NCBI GenBank assembly: GCA_030603035.1
Contig: JAUVYQ010000101.1
Location: 1 to 9,390, forward strand
DNA length: 9,390 bases
Origin: Phycisphaerae bacterium
GTDB taxonomy: Bacteria; Planctomycetota; Phycisphaerae; Sedimentisphaerales; SG8-4
Direction of reading: 5' to 3'
Part shown: positions 1 through 6,491 of the stretch, in pieces
How positions within the stretch are numbered: position 1 is the first letter of the stretch
Layout: every line of letters begins with the position of its first letter
Notes under the pieces: generated by a model
The model's database searches: none
What the model saw: the letters and a program-made list of their open reading frames with translations, nothing else
What the model was told of the DNA's origin: nothing
Program-made: the position numbers and the translations under genes

Positions 1-69
1 CCCTTTCAATGAATCGGTGAAAGTTTTATGGCCAAAGTCTACGGGAGATTTCAAGTCGATCCCAATCAT
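1..69 (-). CDS. Possible 5' end of an unidentified gene (partial)
   Basis: On the minus strand an ATG at 69 opens a frame of 23 codons (MIGIDLKSPVDFGHK...) that stays open to the window edge. A weak purine-rich stretch (GTGAGAAAA) lies just upstream. It would be transcribed in the same direction as the aldolase gene, about 150 bp downstream of that gene's stop. The fragment is too short to recognise a family, and 23 open codons could occur by chance, so this is only a candidate. Confidence 0.25.
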   Translation of the reverse strand, partial: MIGIDLKSPVDFGHKTFTDSLKG

Positions 70-219
70 TTTTTCTCACAACCTATTATATTTACTTGGT
101 TTACAACAATTTAGTCACAAGTTAATGGGACAGTAGTGATAAGATTTTTTGCCGAAATAGTTAATCCAATCGTCCATAACAGCTCAAAATCAGCATATTT
201 ACCCCGTGAACGGTTACTA

Positions 220-1014
220 TTATTTTTGCAGTATTTTAACTGCTTCTTCAACACTTGCTTTTTTGTGTACCATTTTGCTTAGTGCTTGAACTATTTTGTC
301 CGGTTTTTTGTGCTGGAATGCATTTCGGCCGATTGATACACCTGCGGCGCCGGCTTTTAGTGCACCGGCCACCATTTTGAATATATCCTCGTCGCTGTCC
401 ATTTTCGGCCCGCCTGCAATAACGACCGGCACCGGACAGCCCTGAACTACTTCGCGGAAACTGTCGATGCTGTCGGTGTAGGGCACTTTGACAATATCAG
501 CACCCAGCTCAGCTCCGACTCTGGCGGCGTGCTTGACATTTTCGACGTCATATTCGTCTTTGATTTTCGGCCCGCGCGCGTACATCATCGCCACAAGCGG
601 CATCTGCCATTGCGAACATTGCCTGCTTACATAGCCCAGTTGCCGCAGCATTTCCTTGTCGGTCTCGGCACCGAGATTTATGTGGACGGAGACGGCGTCA
701 GCGCCGAGCGTGATTGCCTCTTCGACAGTGCAGACCAGCTCCTTTGCGTTCGGGTCTGGACTTATTGATGTCCCTGCTGAAAGGTGAATAATCAGCCCCA
801 CGTCTTTGCCCGCGCCTCTGTGGCCAGCGCGGACGACCCCTTTGTGCATCAGGATGGCATTGGCTCCGCCGGCTACAACTTTACTGACCGCCGCCCGCAT
901 ATCCGCCAGCCCTTCGATGGGCCCGACCGTAACGCCGTGGTCCATCGGAATAATTACCGTCCTGCGGGAATTGCGGTCAATTATCCTCTCGAGTCTTATC
1001 ATTTTGCCTATCAT
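220..1014 (-). CDS. ADH synthase / class I fructose-bisphosphate aldolase family (DhnA-like)
   Basis: A 264-residue TIM-barrel aldolase. Seen counting from the upstream TTG: MDHGV with Asp27-His28, MMYARGP with Tyr147, DIVKVPYTD with the Schiff-base lysine candidate Lys178, then VVIAGGPK and [10 protein letters not shown] as phosphate-binding loops. These match the archaeal MJ0400-like family, whose members act as class I fructose-bisphosphate aldolase or as 2-amino-3,7-dideoxy-D-threo-hept-6-ulosonate synthase, the first step of the alternative route to 3-dehydroquinate. The divergent neighbour aroDE acts two steps later in that route, which favours the aromatic role by inference; aldolase activity cannot be excluded. 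The frame extends to a TTG at 1020, but GGAGG lies 7 nt before the ATG at 1014 and only 1 nt before the TTG, so the ATG is preferred. The length is normal for the family. Confidence 0.85.
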   Translation of the reverse strand: MIGKMIRLERIIDRNSRRTVIIPMDHGVTVGPIEGLADMRAAVSKVVAGGANAILMHKGVVRAGHRGAGKDVGLIIHLSAGTSISPDPNAKELVCTVEEAITLGADAVSVHINLGAETDKEMLRQLGYVSRQCSQWQMPLVAMMYARGPKIKDEYDVENVKHAARVGAELGADIVKVPYTDSIDSFREVVQGCPVPVVIAGGPKMDSDEDIFKMVAGALKAGAAGVSIGRNAFQHKKPDKIVQALSKMVHKKASVEEAVKILQK

Positions 1015-1033
1015 TGTCAAACCTCCAATCAGG

Positions 1034-1152
1034 AAAGTTCAAAACATAAAGTTTAAAACGCAAAATCATAGCGTAAAGCTTAAAATCAAACGGGTTTTGA
1101 GTTCTAAACTATGATTTTTAGCTTTCAGCTTTAAGTTTTTAGTTTTTCACAA
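1034..1152. repeat. Degenerate heptamer repeats forming a large inverted repeat
   Basis: The left half reads in 7-base steps as AAAGTTC, AAAACAT, AAAGTTT, AAAACGC, AAAATCA, TAGCGTA, AAGCTTA, AAATCAA. The right half reads TTGAGTT, CTAAACT, ATGATTT, TTAGCTT, TCAGCTT, TAAGTTT, TTAGTTT, TTCACAA, which is the complementary sense of the same unit. AAAATCATAG (1062-1071) pairs exactly with CTATGATTTT (1109-1118), so the region could form a hairpin or cruciform. It lies directly upstream of the ribosome-binding site of the minus-strand aldolase gene and would be in its leader or promoter. Whether it has a function is unknown. Confidence 0.7.
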
Positions 1153-1195
1153 TCTACCTGAAACAGGCCAGAACGCAAGAAAAAAAACGTATATT

Positions 1196-1230
1196 TAGTT
1201 CATTGTTCGTAGTTTGTAGTTCATAGCTGC
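1196..1230 (+). repeat. Five-unit degenerate heptamer array (TAGTTCA type)
   Basis: Five consecutive 7-base units: TAGTTCA, TTGTTCG, TAGTTTG, TAGTTCA, TAGCTGC. The first and fourth are identical. This is the second of three 7-bp-period arrays in the aldolase/aroDE intergenic region, with a consensus related to but distinct from the AT-rich array at 1034-1152. Confidence 0.65.
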
Positions 1231-1259
1231 AAGCAGCCACTGATTTTCACGGCCTGCCA

Positions 1260-1288
1260 TTGCAATATCGTTCTCGATAATCTATTAT
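1260..1288 (+). promoter_or_regulatory. Candidate sigma-70-type promoter for aroDE
   Basis: TTGCAA (1260-1265) and TATTAT (1283-1288) are separated by 17 bases, matching 4/6 and 5/6 positions of the housekeeping consensus. Transcription would start near 1295, giving a leader of about 60 nt that includes the heptamer array at 1317-1351. Only the sequence match supports it. No other gene signal is seen in 1231-1316. Confidence 0.4.
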
Positions 1289-1316
1289 ATGGGCAAGTAG
1301 TTCGTTATATCCTGCA

Positions 1317-1351
1317 AGATACGAGATACGAGCGACGAGTCACGAGATACG
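1317..1351 (+). repeat. Five-unit heptamer array (AGATACG) next to the aroDE start
   Basis: Five contiguous 7-base units: AGATACG, AGATACG, AGCGACG, AGTCACG, AGATACG, followed by AGTAAA and the aroDE ATG at 1358. Three units are identical. The array occupies the position where a Shine-Dalgarno sequence would be expected, and none better than GAG is present, so changes in copy number could alter aroDE translation. That effect is inference. Confidence 0.75.
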
Positions 1352-1357
1352 AGTAAA

Positions 1358-2923
1358 ATGACATATTTAGCCGTTCCCATAGCAGCGCAAAATTTAGATG
1401 AGGCAAGGCAGCAAATCAAAGCTGCGCAAGCCAGCGGTGCCGAGATGCTCGAGCTGCGAACCGATTGCCTCGAAAACCTCAGCGTAGATTTGGTAAAAAA
1501 ATTAATTGTCGAGGCCAGAAGCGCTACCAAGCCATCGTTGCCGGCAATCGTAACCTGTCGTGACGAGAAGCAGGGCGGGGCGAGGGCTTACCCGCAGCAA
1601 TTGCGAATCGATGTACTCACTAATGCCTTAAAAGCCGGCGCAGAATTTATTGACGCCGAATATGAAAATTTCCTCTTTGCGGAAAATCAGGAGAGAATCC
1701 GGAAAGCGCTGGCGCAAAACTCAAAGAGCCGGCTCATTTTGTCCGCCCACAATTTCAAAACAAAATTTGATAATATTGGAAAACTCCATCGTGACATCTC
1801 AACTGTATATCCAGCGGCGATAGCCAAGCTTGTCTATACTGCAAATCATATCAACGATTGCTTTGAGGCATTCGATTTATTGGCGAACAGCAGCGGCGAT
1901 TCGATAGTATTCTGTATGGGCGCCGCCGGCCTTGTCAGTAGAATTCTTGCCAAAAAGCTGGACAGCTTTGTTACTTTCGCGAGTATCGACGATGAAAGCG
2001 CAACTGCGCCGGGGCAATTGACGATTGAGCAATTGAAAAGGTTGTACCGCTATGATTCTATAAATGCCGATACCGAACTTTTCGGCGTGATTGCCGACCC
2101 TGTCGGCCATTCGCTAAGTCCTGCTATTCATAATGCCTGCTTTGCCGATAAGGGTATGAACAAACTGTATTTGCCGCTGCTGGTGGAAGGCGGCCAGGCG
2201 GAATTTGACTCATTTTTGAGCAATATTCTCGCCAGAAGCTGGCTTGGCTTTGCCGGCTTTAGCATAACAATCCCACATAAACAAAATGCCTTGAATTTCG
2301 TTAAGGCAAAGGACGGTCTTGTTGAACCGTTAGCTGAAAAAATCGGTGCGGTTAACACGTTGGTAATCGGGGCAGACGGCAAACTTAGCGCCTACAATAC
2401 CGATTACGCTGCTGCGTTAGATTCAATTACTTCAATACTGGACATTACCAGAGCCGAATTGAATAACTTACCTGTCGCTGTCATCGGCGCAGGCGGCGTC
2501 GCAAGGACGATAGTGGCCGGCCTTGCCGACGCCGGCGCCAAAATCAAGATTTACAACCGCACCGTAAAAAAGGCTGAGAAACTTGCCACCGAGTTTGGCT
2601 GCGATTTTGCGCCTCTGGACGAGTTGCCGAATGTCGATGCAAAATTGCTCATAAATTGCACCAGTATCGGAATGTATCCGAATATTGATGCAATGCCTTT
2701 CCCACAGGAATGCTTGAAAAAAGATATGGCGGTCTTTGATACTGTTTATAACCCCGCAGAGCCGTTGCTGCTAAAGCAGGCAAAGAAAAGAGGTGCAAAA
2801 ACAATAGACGGCCTATCAATGTTTGTCAACCAGGCCTTAGCTCAATTCAAACTCTTCACCGACCAGGCCGCTAACGCCGACCTTATGAGAAAAACTATTT
2901 GTGATTGTCTTACTCGCAAATAG
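1358..2923 (+). CDS. aroDE: Bifunctional 3-dehydroquinate dehydratase (type I) / shikimate dehydrogenase
   Basis: A 521-residue fusion performing steps three and four of the shikimate pathway in the cytoplasm: dehydration of 3-dehydroquinate, then NADPH-dependent reduction of 3-dehydroshikimate. Residues about 1-230 are the type I dehydratase: LELRTD (32-37), SAHNF with catalytic His131, AKLVY with Schiff-base Lys157, GLVSRI with Arg195 and PGQL. Residues about 240-521 are the dehydrogenase: GHSLSPAIHN (shikimate-binding Ser252/Ser254), TIPHK with Lys308, AVNT, NTD with Asp349, the nucleotide loop GAGGVA (377-382), YNRT, NCTSIGM, DTVYNP and DGLSMFVNQA. All key residues are present. The same fused order is known from plants, chlamydiae and some planctomycetes. 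The ATG is preceded by a heptamer array rather than a clear ribosome-binding site. The final ~90 bp recur downstream of the next gene. Confidence 0.96.
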   Translation: MTYLAVPIAAQNLDEARQQIKAAQASGAEMLELRTDCLENLSVDLVKKLIVEARSATKPSLPAIVTCRDEKQGGARAYPQQLRIDVLTNALKAGAEFIDAEYENFLFAENQERIRKALAQNSKSRLILSAHNFKTKFDNIGKLHRDISTVYPAAIAKLVYTANHINDCFEAFDLLANSSGDSIVFCMGAAGLVSRILAKKLDSFVTFASIDDESATAPGQLTIEQLKRLYRYDSINADTELFGVIADPVGHSLSPAIHNACFADKGMNKLYLPLLVEGGQAEFDSFLSNILARSWLGFAGFSITIPHKQNALNFVKAKDGLVEPLAEKIGAVNTLVIGADGKLSAYNTDYAAALDSITSILDITRAELNNLPVAVIGAGGVARTIVAGLADAGAKIKIYNRTVKKAEKLATEFGCDFAPLDELPNVDAKLLINCTSIGMYPNIDAMPFPQECLKKDMAVFDTVYNPAEPLLLKQAKKRGAKTIDGLSMFVNQALAQFKLFTDQAANADLMRKTICDCLTRK

Positions 2924-2933
2924 CCTGTATAAT
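2905..2933 (+). promoter_or_regulatory. Candidate promoter for the serine protease gene
   Basis: TTGTCT (2905-2910), 17 bases, then a perfect TATAAT (2928-2933). The -35 box lies in the last codons of aroDE. Transcription would start near 2940 and read into the protease ATG at 2984. This is the best housekeeping-type promoter match I found in the window. The equivalent place in the duplicated tail (4107-4137) has TTGTCC and TAAAAT at 19-base spacing, abutting an ATG, so that copy is a poorer promoter. Confidence 0.5.
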
Positions 2934-2983
2934 ATGATCATGTAAAACGATGGGTAGTCCGGGTTTTTTGAGAAGGGTTAGCA

Positions 2984-4042
2984 ATGAAATCCAAAAGATT
3001 ATTTTTATGGGTACTTTCAATTGCACTTATTCTAATTTTGTGCTTCGTTTCTCCAGTAACAGGAAAAACCGCTCGGGATATCGCAAAAAAGGCATTTCCG
3101 TCTGTGGTAATGCTTGTTATGGAAGATAGCGCCGGGCAGCCCTTATCCTTGGGTAGCGGTTTCTTCGTTCGCAACGATATAGTTGCTACCAATCTCCATG
3201 TGATTGAAGGAGCGTCCGGAGGGTATGCCAAAATTGTTGGTGCGAAACCAAAATATGACATCACTGGCTATGTAGCTATCGACGAACGACGCGACTTGAT
3301 ACTTCTGAAGATAAAGGATGCCAATGCTCCTGTACTACGTCTCGGTGATAGTACAAAACTTGCCGTAGGTGACGAAATTTTCGCTGTTGGTAACCCGCAG
3401 GGTTTAGAAGGTACATTTTCCAAAGGTATTGTTAGCGCTATTCGAACCGTTGGGCATGATTTCCTTCTCCAGATAACGGCTCCTATATCACCTGGTAGCA
3501 GTGGTGGGCCAGTACTGGACGAACAAGGCAAAGTTATTGGCGTTGCCGTGGCTACGTTCAAAGGGGGACAGAATCTTAATTTTGCTATTCCCGGTTCATA
3601 CTTGGCAGGTCTTCTGTCCGAAATTAAGCCAATTGTACGCCTCTCTGCGAAAACAACTCCCAAGCAGAGAAAGTCTCTTTTGGATGGTTTTGGTGGGCGA
3701 AGCGTTGAAGGTGTGATTGGTGGTGAAATGAGATGGAGCTGGCGATGGCATGGACCACTTGCTGGAGGATACTCTTTCTCAATACACAACGAACTTCGTG
3801 AAGGAGTCAAGGATGTATATTGTTTAGTTGTATTTTATGATCGAGCAGGCAAATCTATTGAAGCAGATATTGTGCAATTTAATGACGTCATACCTGGAGG
3901 TCTTGCTAGAAGGGTTACAAGCAAAGTACATCAAAGCGTTCAGGAATTGACAACCCCAGACGATTCACAAACTCCAACAACACGCATAGAATTCAGAATA
4001 CTGGACTTTCGGATAGTCGAATCAAGCGAAGAAGGACTTTAG
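2984..4042 (+). CDS. Exported trypsin-like serine protease (S1C/HtrA-like) with C-terminal beta domain
   Basis: A 352-residue protein. Residues 4-27 are a signal sequence or membrane anchor (KR followed by a run of L/I/A/V), so the enzyme should act outside the cytoplasm. Residues about 30-215 form the trypsin-like fold with a complete triad: His72 in ATNLHVI, Asp104 in ERRDLILLKI and Ser173 in PGSSGGPVLD. GNPQGL and NFAIP are typical of HtrA-type proteases. No PDZ domain follows; instead residues about 245-345 (YSFSIHNEL, DVYCLVVFYDRAGK, then VIPGG) resemble an FxLYD-like beta-sandwich. That domain call is inference. The ribosome-binding site GAAGGG is 6 nt before the ATG. The gene lies between two copies of the aroDE 3' end and its stop codon is in the second, so it looks inserted. 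The substrate is unknown. Confidence 0.88.
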   Translation: MKSKRLFLWVLSIALILILCFVSPVTGKTARDIAKKAFPSVVMLVMEDSAGQPLSLGSGFFVRNDIVATNLHVIEGASGGYAKIVGAKPKYDITGYVAIDERRDLILLKIKDANAPVLRLGDSTKLAVGDEIFAVGNPQGLEGTFSKGIVSAIRTVGHDFLLQITAPISPGSSGGPVLDEQGKVIGVAVATFKGGQNLNFAIPGSYLAGLLSEIKPIVRLSAKTTPKQRKSLLDGFGGRSVEGVIGGEMRWSWRWHGPLAGGYSFSIHNELREGVKDVYCLVVFYDRAGKSIEADIVQFNDVIPGGLARRVTSKVHQSVQELTTPDDSQTPTTRIEFRILDFRIVESSEEGL

Positions 4043-4126
4043 ATCAATTTGAACTCTTCACCAGTCAGGATGCCAACCATGACCTTATGCGAAAAACTAT
4101 TTCTGGTTGTCCGTGCTTTCAAATAG
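4038..4126 (+). pseudogene. Duplicated, diverged 3' fragment of aroDE
   Basis: This stretch aligns with the last ~90 bp of aroDE (from TTAG at 2837 through the TAG stop at 2921-2923). Over the first ~74 aligned bases I count about 15 mismatches, and a one-base insertion follows near the end. Exact shared blocks include AACTCTTCACC, GACCTTATG and GAAAAACTATTT. Read in the aroDE frame it gives QFELFTSQDANHDLMRKTI against QFKLFTDQAANADLMRKTI in the intact gene; the insertion moves the ancestral TAG out of frame and the frame ends at 4132-4134. Several differences are third-position changes, suggesting a copy from a related aroDE rather than a recent local duplication. It has no start codon and is a relic. 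Confidence 0.85.
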
Positions 4127-4137
4127 TGGAGTAAAAT

Positions 4138-5403
4138 ATGGGAAAAGAAAATTTATCGACACTCTGGCCTATTTTATATTTTAAGGCTGATTGGCCATCC
4201 AAAAGTTACAATTTTGATTTAGGTGTTAAGCTTATTAAGGCGGATAAAACTACGTTAGATGAGATAACCGAATGGAGTAGTGATAATAATTGTTGGCTTT
4301 CTAATATTCAGGGCGCTGACAACATGCGTTACAACACAGATTGGTTCTTGGCAATGCATCCTCCAGAAGTGACTGAACATGTTTCTGTAAAAGAAATCGG
4401 CATCTCATTTGTTGATAGCGTGCAGAAGGCTATTGTTGAGTCGTTTCTTATGTGCTTGCGACTTGTACGTTCAACACCCGCAATTTGTCCTTTTGAATTC
4501 CCCGCAGAAATCCACGAAGATTCCATCGAAGAAGTCGATACCAATGATGATTTTTATGGAATAAATTCTGACCAGCCACCTGTTTACTCTCCGGAGATCT
4601 TTGAAGTAGGTGACTTGCAGCTCTTAGCGTTCCTTTGGTCAACTCTCATTAAACTTCGTAAACTTGATTATTGGAAGGAATTAATTAACAAAGAAGAATT
4701 TTTCGCAGCCTGTGACAAAAAAGCAGGCGAAGATGCCACGAAGGAACTGGTAGACATGCTGATGTCGCACCCATCTTATGCGGATGTTTCACAGGAAGAG
4801 AGGAAACGTGCTAGAGAACAGTGGGCCACTTCCGTTGAGGAGGCAAAAAACAAAGGGGATGAATTCTTGAAGGAATTTTACAAAAAGAGTTTTCAAAAGG
4901 TTTTTTTAGAGAAACAAGAGGAGGTATTTTCTAATCGCACGCGAATAGGCAGAGCCTTAAACCTCTTTTATGAAGGTCTTGGTTTACCGCTATTACATAG
5001 TTTTTTGTCAATGTCTTTAGTGTTGGAGACACTGTACACAATTGGAGAAGGCGAGATATTGCATAAGCTTGCTGTCAGAACAGCCAAGATTGTCGGCAAA
5101 GACCAGACTTTGGAACAACGAAAGGACATGTATAGGCGAACCAAGAAAGTCTACGCGGCACGCAGTGATATTGTCCACGGTGAAAAGTTGATTGACGTTA
5201 TTGATCCAGAAGTATTGAAGGACGCGTTCACTCTTGCCCGTCGCAGTCTCCAATCCATATTATTGAGGGAGGAGCTCTCAAGATTGTACTCAAGTCCTGG
5301 GACGACTGACAAGCCACTAAAAGGGAAAAGAAAGAAGGAAAAAGACACTGCCTATAAAGCCATCAGAGATTTCTTTTTAGATTTGGACTTAGATGTGAAA
5401 TAA
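4138..5403 (+). CDS. Large Apea-like HEPN protein
   Basis: A 421-residue predicted soluble protein. The C-terminal third resembles Apea-like HEPN domains: ALNLFYEGLGLPLLHSFLSM and VLETLY (about 273-300), then YAARSDIVHGEKL with an RX4H motif, Arg342 and His347. That motif is the metal-independent RNase centre in HEPN toxins. The N-terminal ~260 residues are unrecognised; they include an acidic stretch (EDSIEEVDTNDD, about 127-138) and a charged, probably helical segment (about 218-262). The tail is basic (KGKRKKEK) and then acidic. Large stand-alone HEPN proteins of this kind often lie near defence genes; a role in RNA cleavage or phage defence is inference. GGAG lies 6 nt before the ATG, within the end of the duplicated aroDE tail. 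The gene looks AT-richer than the modules downstream. Confidence 0.75.
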   Translation: MGKENLSTLWPILYFKADWPSKSYNFDLGVKLIKADKTTLDEITEWSSDNNCWLSNIQGADNMRYNTDWFLAMHPPEVTEHVSVKEIGISFVDSVQKAIVESFLMCLRLVRSTPAICPFEFPAEIHEDSIEEVDTNDDFYGINSDQPPVYSPEIFEVGDLQLLAFLWSTLIKLRKLDYWKELINKEEFFAACDKKAGEDATKELVDMLMSHPSYADVSQEERKRAREQWATSVEEAKNKGDEFLKEFYKKSFQKVFLEKQEEVFSNRTRIGRALNLFYEGLGLPLLHSFLSMSLVLETLYTIGEGEILHKLAVRTAKIVGKDQTLEQRKDMYRRTKKVYAARSDIVHGEKLIDVIDPEVLKDAFTLARRSLQSILLREELSRLYSSPGTTDKPLKGKRKKEKDTAYKAIRDFFLDLDLDVK

Positions 5404-5461
5404 GAGCAGGCGAGCCGTTAAGAATCATAGCGGTTGCTTTTGTTGCTTTAAGTGTTGCCCG

Positions 5462-5509
5462 ATTTAATTGTTGCTCTGCGATGAGGATTATTGGTATATT
5501 AAAGGCGGC
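5462..5509 (+). repeat. 48-bp leader repeat, copy A (upstream of module 1)
   Basis: First of three copies of a 48-bp sequence, 43/48 identical to copy C. It contains TTGCTC (5471-5476), 18 bases, and TATATT (5495-5500), a promoter-like pair kept at exact spacing in every copy. The right arm of the inverted repeat seen intact in copy C is eroded here (GAGGATTA in place of AACAATTA). The similarity to copy B continues well beyond this core, through AACCGCAGAGAACGCAAAG and AACAAGAGTAAAAGAAGATG to about 5576. A start near 5507 would give module 1 a leader of about 125 nt. Confidence 0.85.
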
Positions 5510-5561
5510 AGAAAGAAAAAATTAACCGCAGAGAACGCAAAGGAAAAACAAGAGTAAAAGA

Positions 5562-5612
5562 AGATGGATTCCCGCTACCCGCTTTCGCGGGCACAATCTT
5601 CGCAGGAATGAC
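5562..5612 (+). repeat. Nested palindromic element (ATTCCCGC...GGAATGACA)
   Basis: Outer arms ATTCC (5568-5572) and GGAAT (5605-5609) enclose an inner hairpin CCCGC-TTTC-GCGGG (5578-5591). Dispersed repeats with ATTCCCGC...GCGGGAATGACA ends are common between genes in many bacteria. It sits in the module 1 leader, 20 bp before the MNT start. No U-run follows, so I do not call it a terminator. Copy B has the same ends at 6492-6619 with a different interior. Confidence 0.65.
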
Positions 5613-5631
5613 AGAGAGGGCTAAATCATAA

Positions 5632-5955
5632 ATGGTGACGATGGCTCAGATAGAAGAATTAGTCCGACGAATTGGGCAGCAGTTTCATCCTGAACGGATT
5701 GTGCTTTTTGGTTCTTATGCTTCTGGCCAGGCCGCGGAAGATTCGGATGTGGACCTGCTGGTGGTTGCTGATACTACCTTACCGCCGCGTGAACGTTATG
5801 GTGCCGTCAGGCGGCTGGTTGCTGATTTTCCCGCCTCGTTTGACATTATTGTGAAGACCCCGGAGGAATACGCCCGCTGGCGGTCGGTTGTGAATCATAT
5901 CGTCTATTTCGCAGATAAATACGGGAGAGTTCTCTATGAACGACCAGACTCGTGA
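5632..5955 (+). CDS. Minimal nucleotidyltransferase, module 1 (putative antitoxin)
   Basis: A 107-residue MNT-fold protein. The signature is GSYASG followed by DSDVD: Gly27-Ser28, ten residues, then Asp39 and Asp41; the third carboxylate is Asp71 in SFDIIV. All three metal-binding acids are present, so it should be active. In characterised pairs MNT proteins neutralise the HEPN partner, by AMP transfer in HepT-MntA; that role here is by analogy. AGAGAGGG lies 11 nt before the ATG at 5632. A second in-frame ATG at 5641 is possible, but the preceding bases (TCATAAATGGTGACGATGG) closely match the start of the module 4 MNT, which supports 5632. Its last 20 nt overlap the HEPN gene, and the two proteins are probably made from one transcript with coupled translation. 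Confidence 0.9.
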   Translation: MVTMAQIEELVRRIGQQFHPERIVLFGSYASGQAAEDSDVDLLVVADTTLPPRERYGAVRRLVADFPASFDIIVKTPEEYARWRSVVNHIVYFADKYGRVLYERPDS

Positions 5956-6331
5956 AGCCGTCCGACAGTGGCGGGCAAAAGCCCAGAGTGACTGGACGGC
6001 GGTGGAGATTCTGCTGGCCAGTGAGCGGTGCCCGGCTGAAACGGTTTGTTTTCACTGCCAACAGTTTGTTGAGAAACTGTTAAAAGCATTTCTTACCCGC
6101 CGTGGTATTGAGACGCCAAAAACGCACGATTTGCGAAGGTTAATCCAGTTAGCCGAGCCATTCGCGCCGGAGCTTTCCCTGTTGTCTGATGCATCGGACA
6201 CATTGACCATTCATGGGGTTGAGACGAGATATCCTGGTGACTGGCGCCAGATCGAGCCATCGGAAATGAATCAAGTAGTTGAACTATCAAGACAGTTCGG
6301 CGATATACTGCTTGCGAAACTGGAACAATGA
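5936..6331 (+). CDS. HEPN-domain protein, module 1 (putative toxin)
   Basis: A 131-residue all-helical HEPN protein of the PF05168 type. Seen: WRAKAQSDW near the N-terminus, CFHCQQFVEKLLKAFL (38-53), PKTHDLRRLI with His64, and VETRYPGDW (96-103) in the C-terminal helices. The canonical RX4H motif is absent; the nearest equivalent is Arg55/Arg56 with His64, so RNase activity is less certain than in module 2. The ATG lies inside the MNT codons for Leu-Tyr-Glu (CTCTATGAA), giving a 20-nt overlap that recurs exactly in module 4. Expected to form a complex with the MNT encoded immediately upstream. Confidence 0.88.
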   Translation: MNDQTREAVRQWRAKAQSDWTAVEILLASERCPAETVCFHCQQFVEKLLKAFLTRRGIETPKTHDLRRLIQLAEPFAPELSLLSDASDTLTIHGVETRYPGDWRQIEPSEMNQVVELSRQFGDILLAKLEQ

Positions 6332-6382
6332 ATAATAGCCGGGTGGGGATTGCAGCTTTGGCCTCTAATGTATGATGTTGCC

Positions 6383-6430
6383 ATTTAGTTATTGCTCTGC
6401 GATAACAATTATTGGTATATTAAGGGCGGT
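6383..6430 (+). repeat. 48-bp leader repeat, copy B (upstream of module 2)
   Basis: Second copy, 44/48 identical to copy C, with TTGCTC (6392-6397), 18 bases, TATATT (6416-6421). The right dyad arm AACAATTA is intact; the left arm has two changes. Beyond the core it stays similar to copy A to about 6506, apart from a 10-base insertion after AACGCAAAG. The 305-bp gap 6332-6636 holds only this repeat, the palindrome-ended element at 6492-6619 and short flanks; I see no gene in it. A start near 6428 would give module 2 a leader of about 210 nt. Confidence 0.85.
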
Positions 6431-6491
6431 AGGAAGAAAAAATTAACCGCAGAGAACGCAAAGAGCGCATAGAAAAAACAAGAGTAAAAGA

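Noticed and set aside
1317..1351. CRISPR-like short repeat array
   Set aside because: Units are 7 bp, contiguous and degenerate, with no spacers and no cas genes nearby; the same applies to 6492-6619.
2984..3070. Lipoprotein signal at Cys20 of the protease
   Set aside because: The residues before Cys20 (LIL) do not fit a lipobox, which needs a small residue at -1; an ordinary signal or anchor is more likely.
3268..3810. Long open frame on the minus strand inside the protease gene
   Set aside because: It is antisense to a gene with a complete catalytic triad, has no recognisable motif, and is rich in Pro, Arg and Ser as expected of a shadow frame.
4107..4137. Promoter TTGTCC-19-TAAAAT in the duplicated aroDE tail
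   Set aside because: The -10 box abuts the HEPN ATG at 4138, so transcription would start inside the gene; GGAG at 4128-4131 is better read as its ribosome-binding site.
5578..5591. Rho-independent terminator (CCCGC-TTTC-GCGGG)
   Set aside because: No U-run follows and it lies just before a gene start; it fits a dispersed palindromic repeat better.
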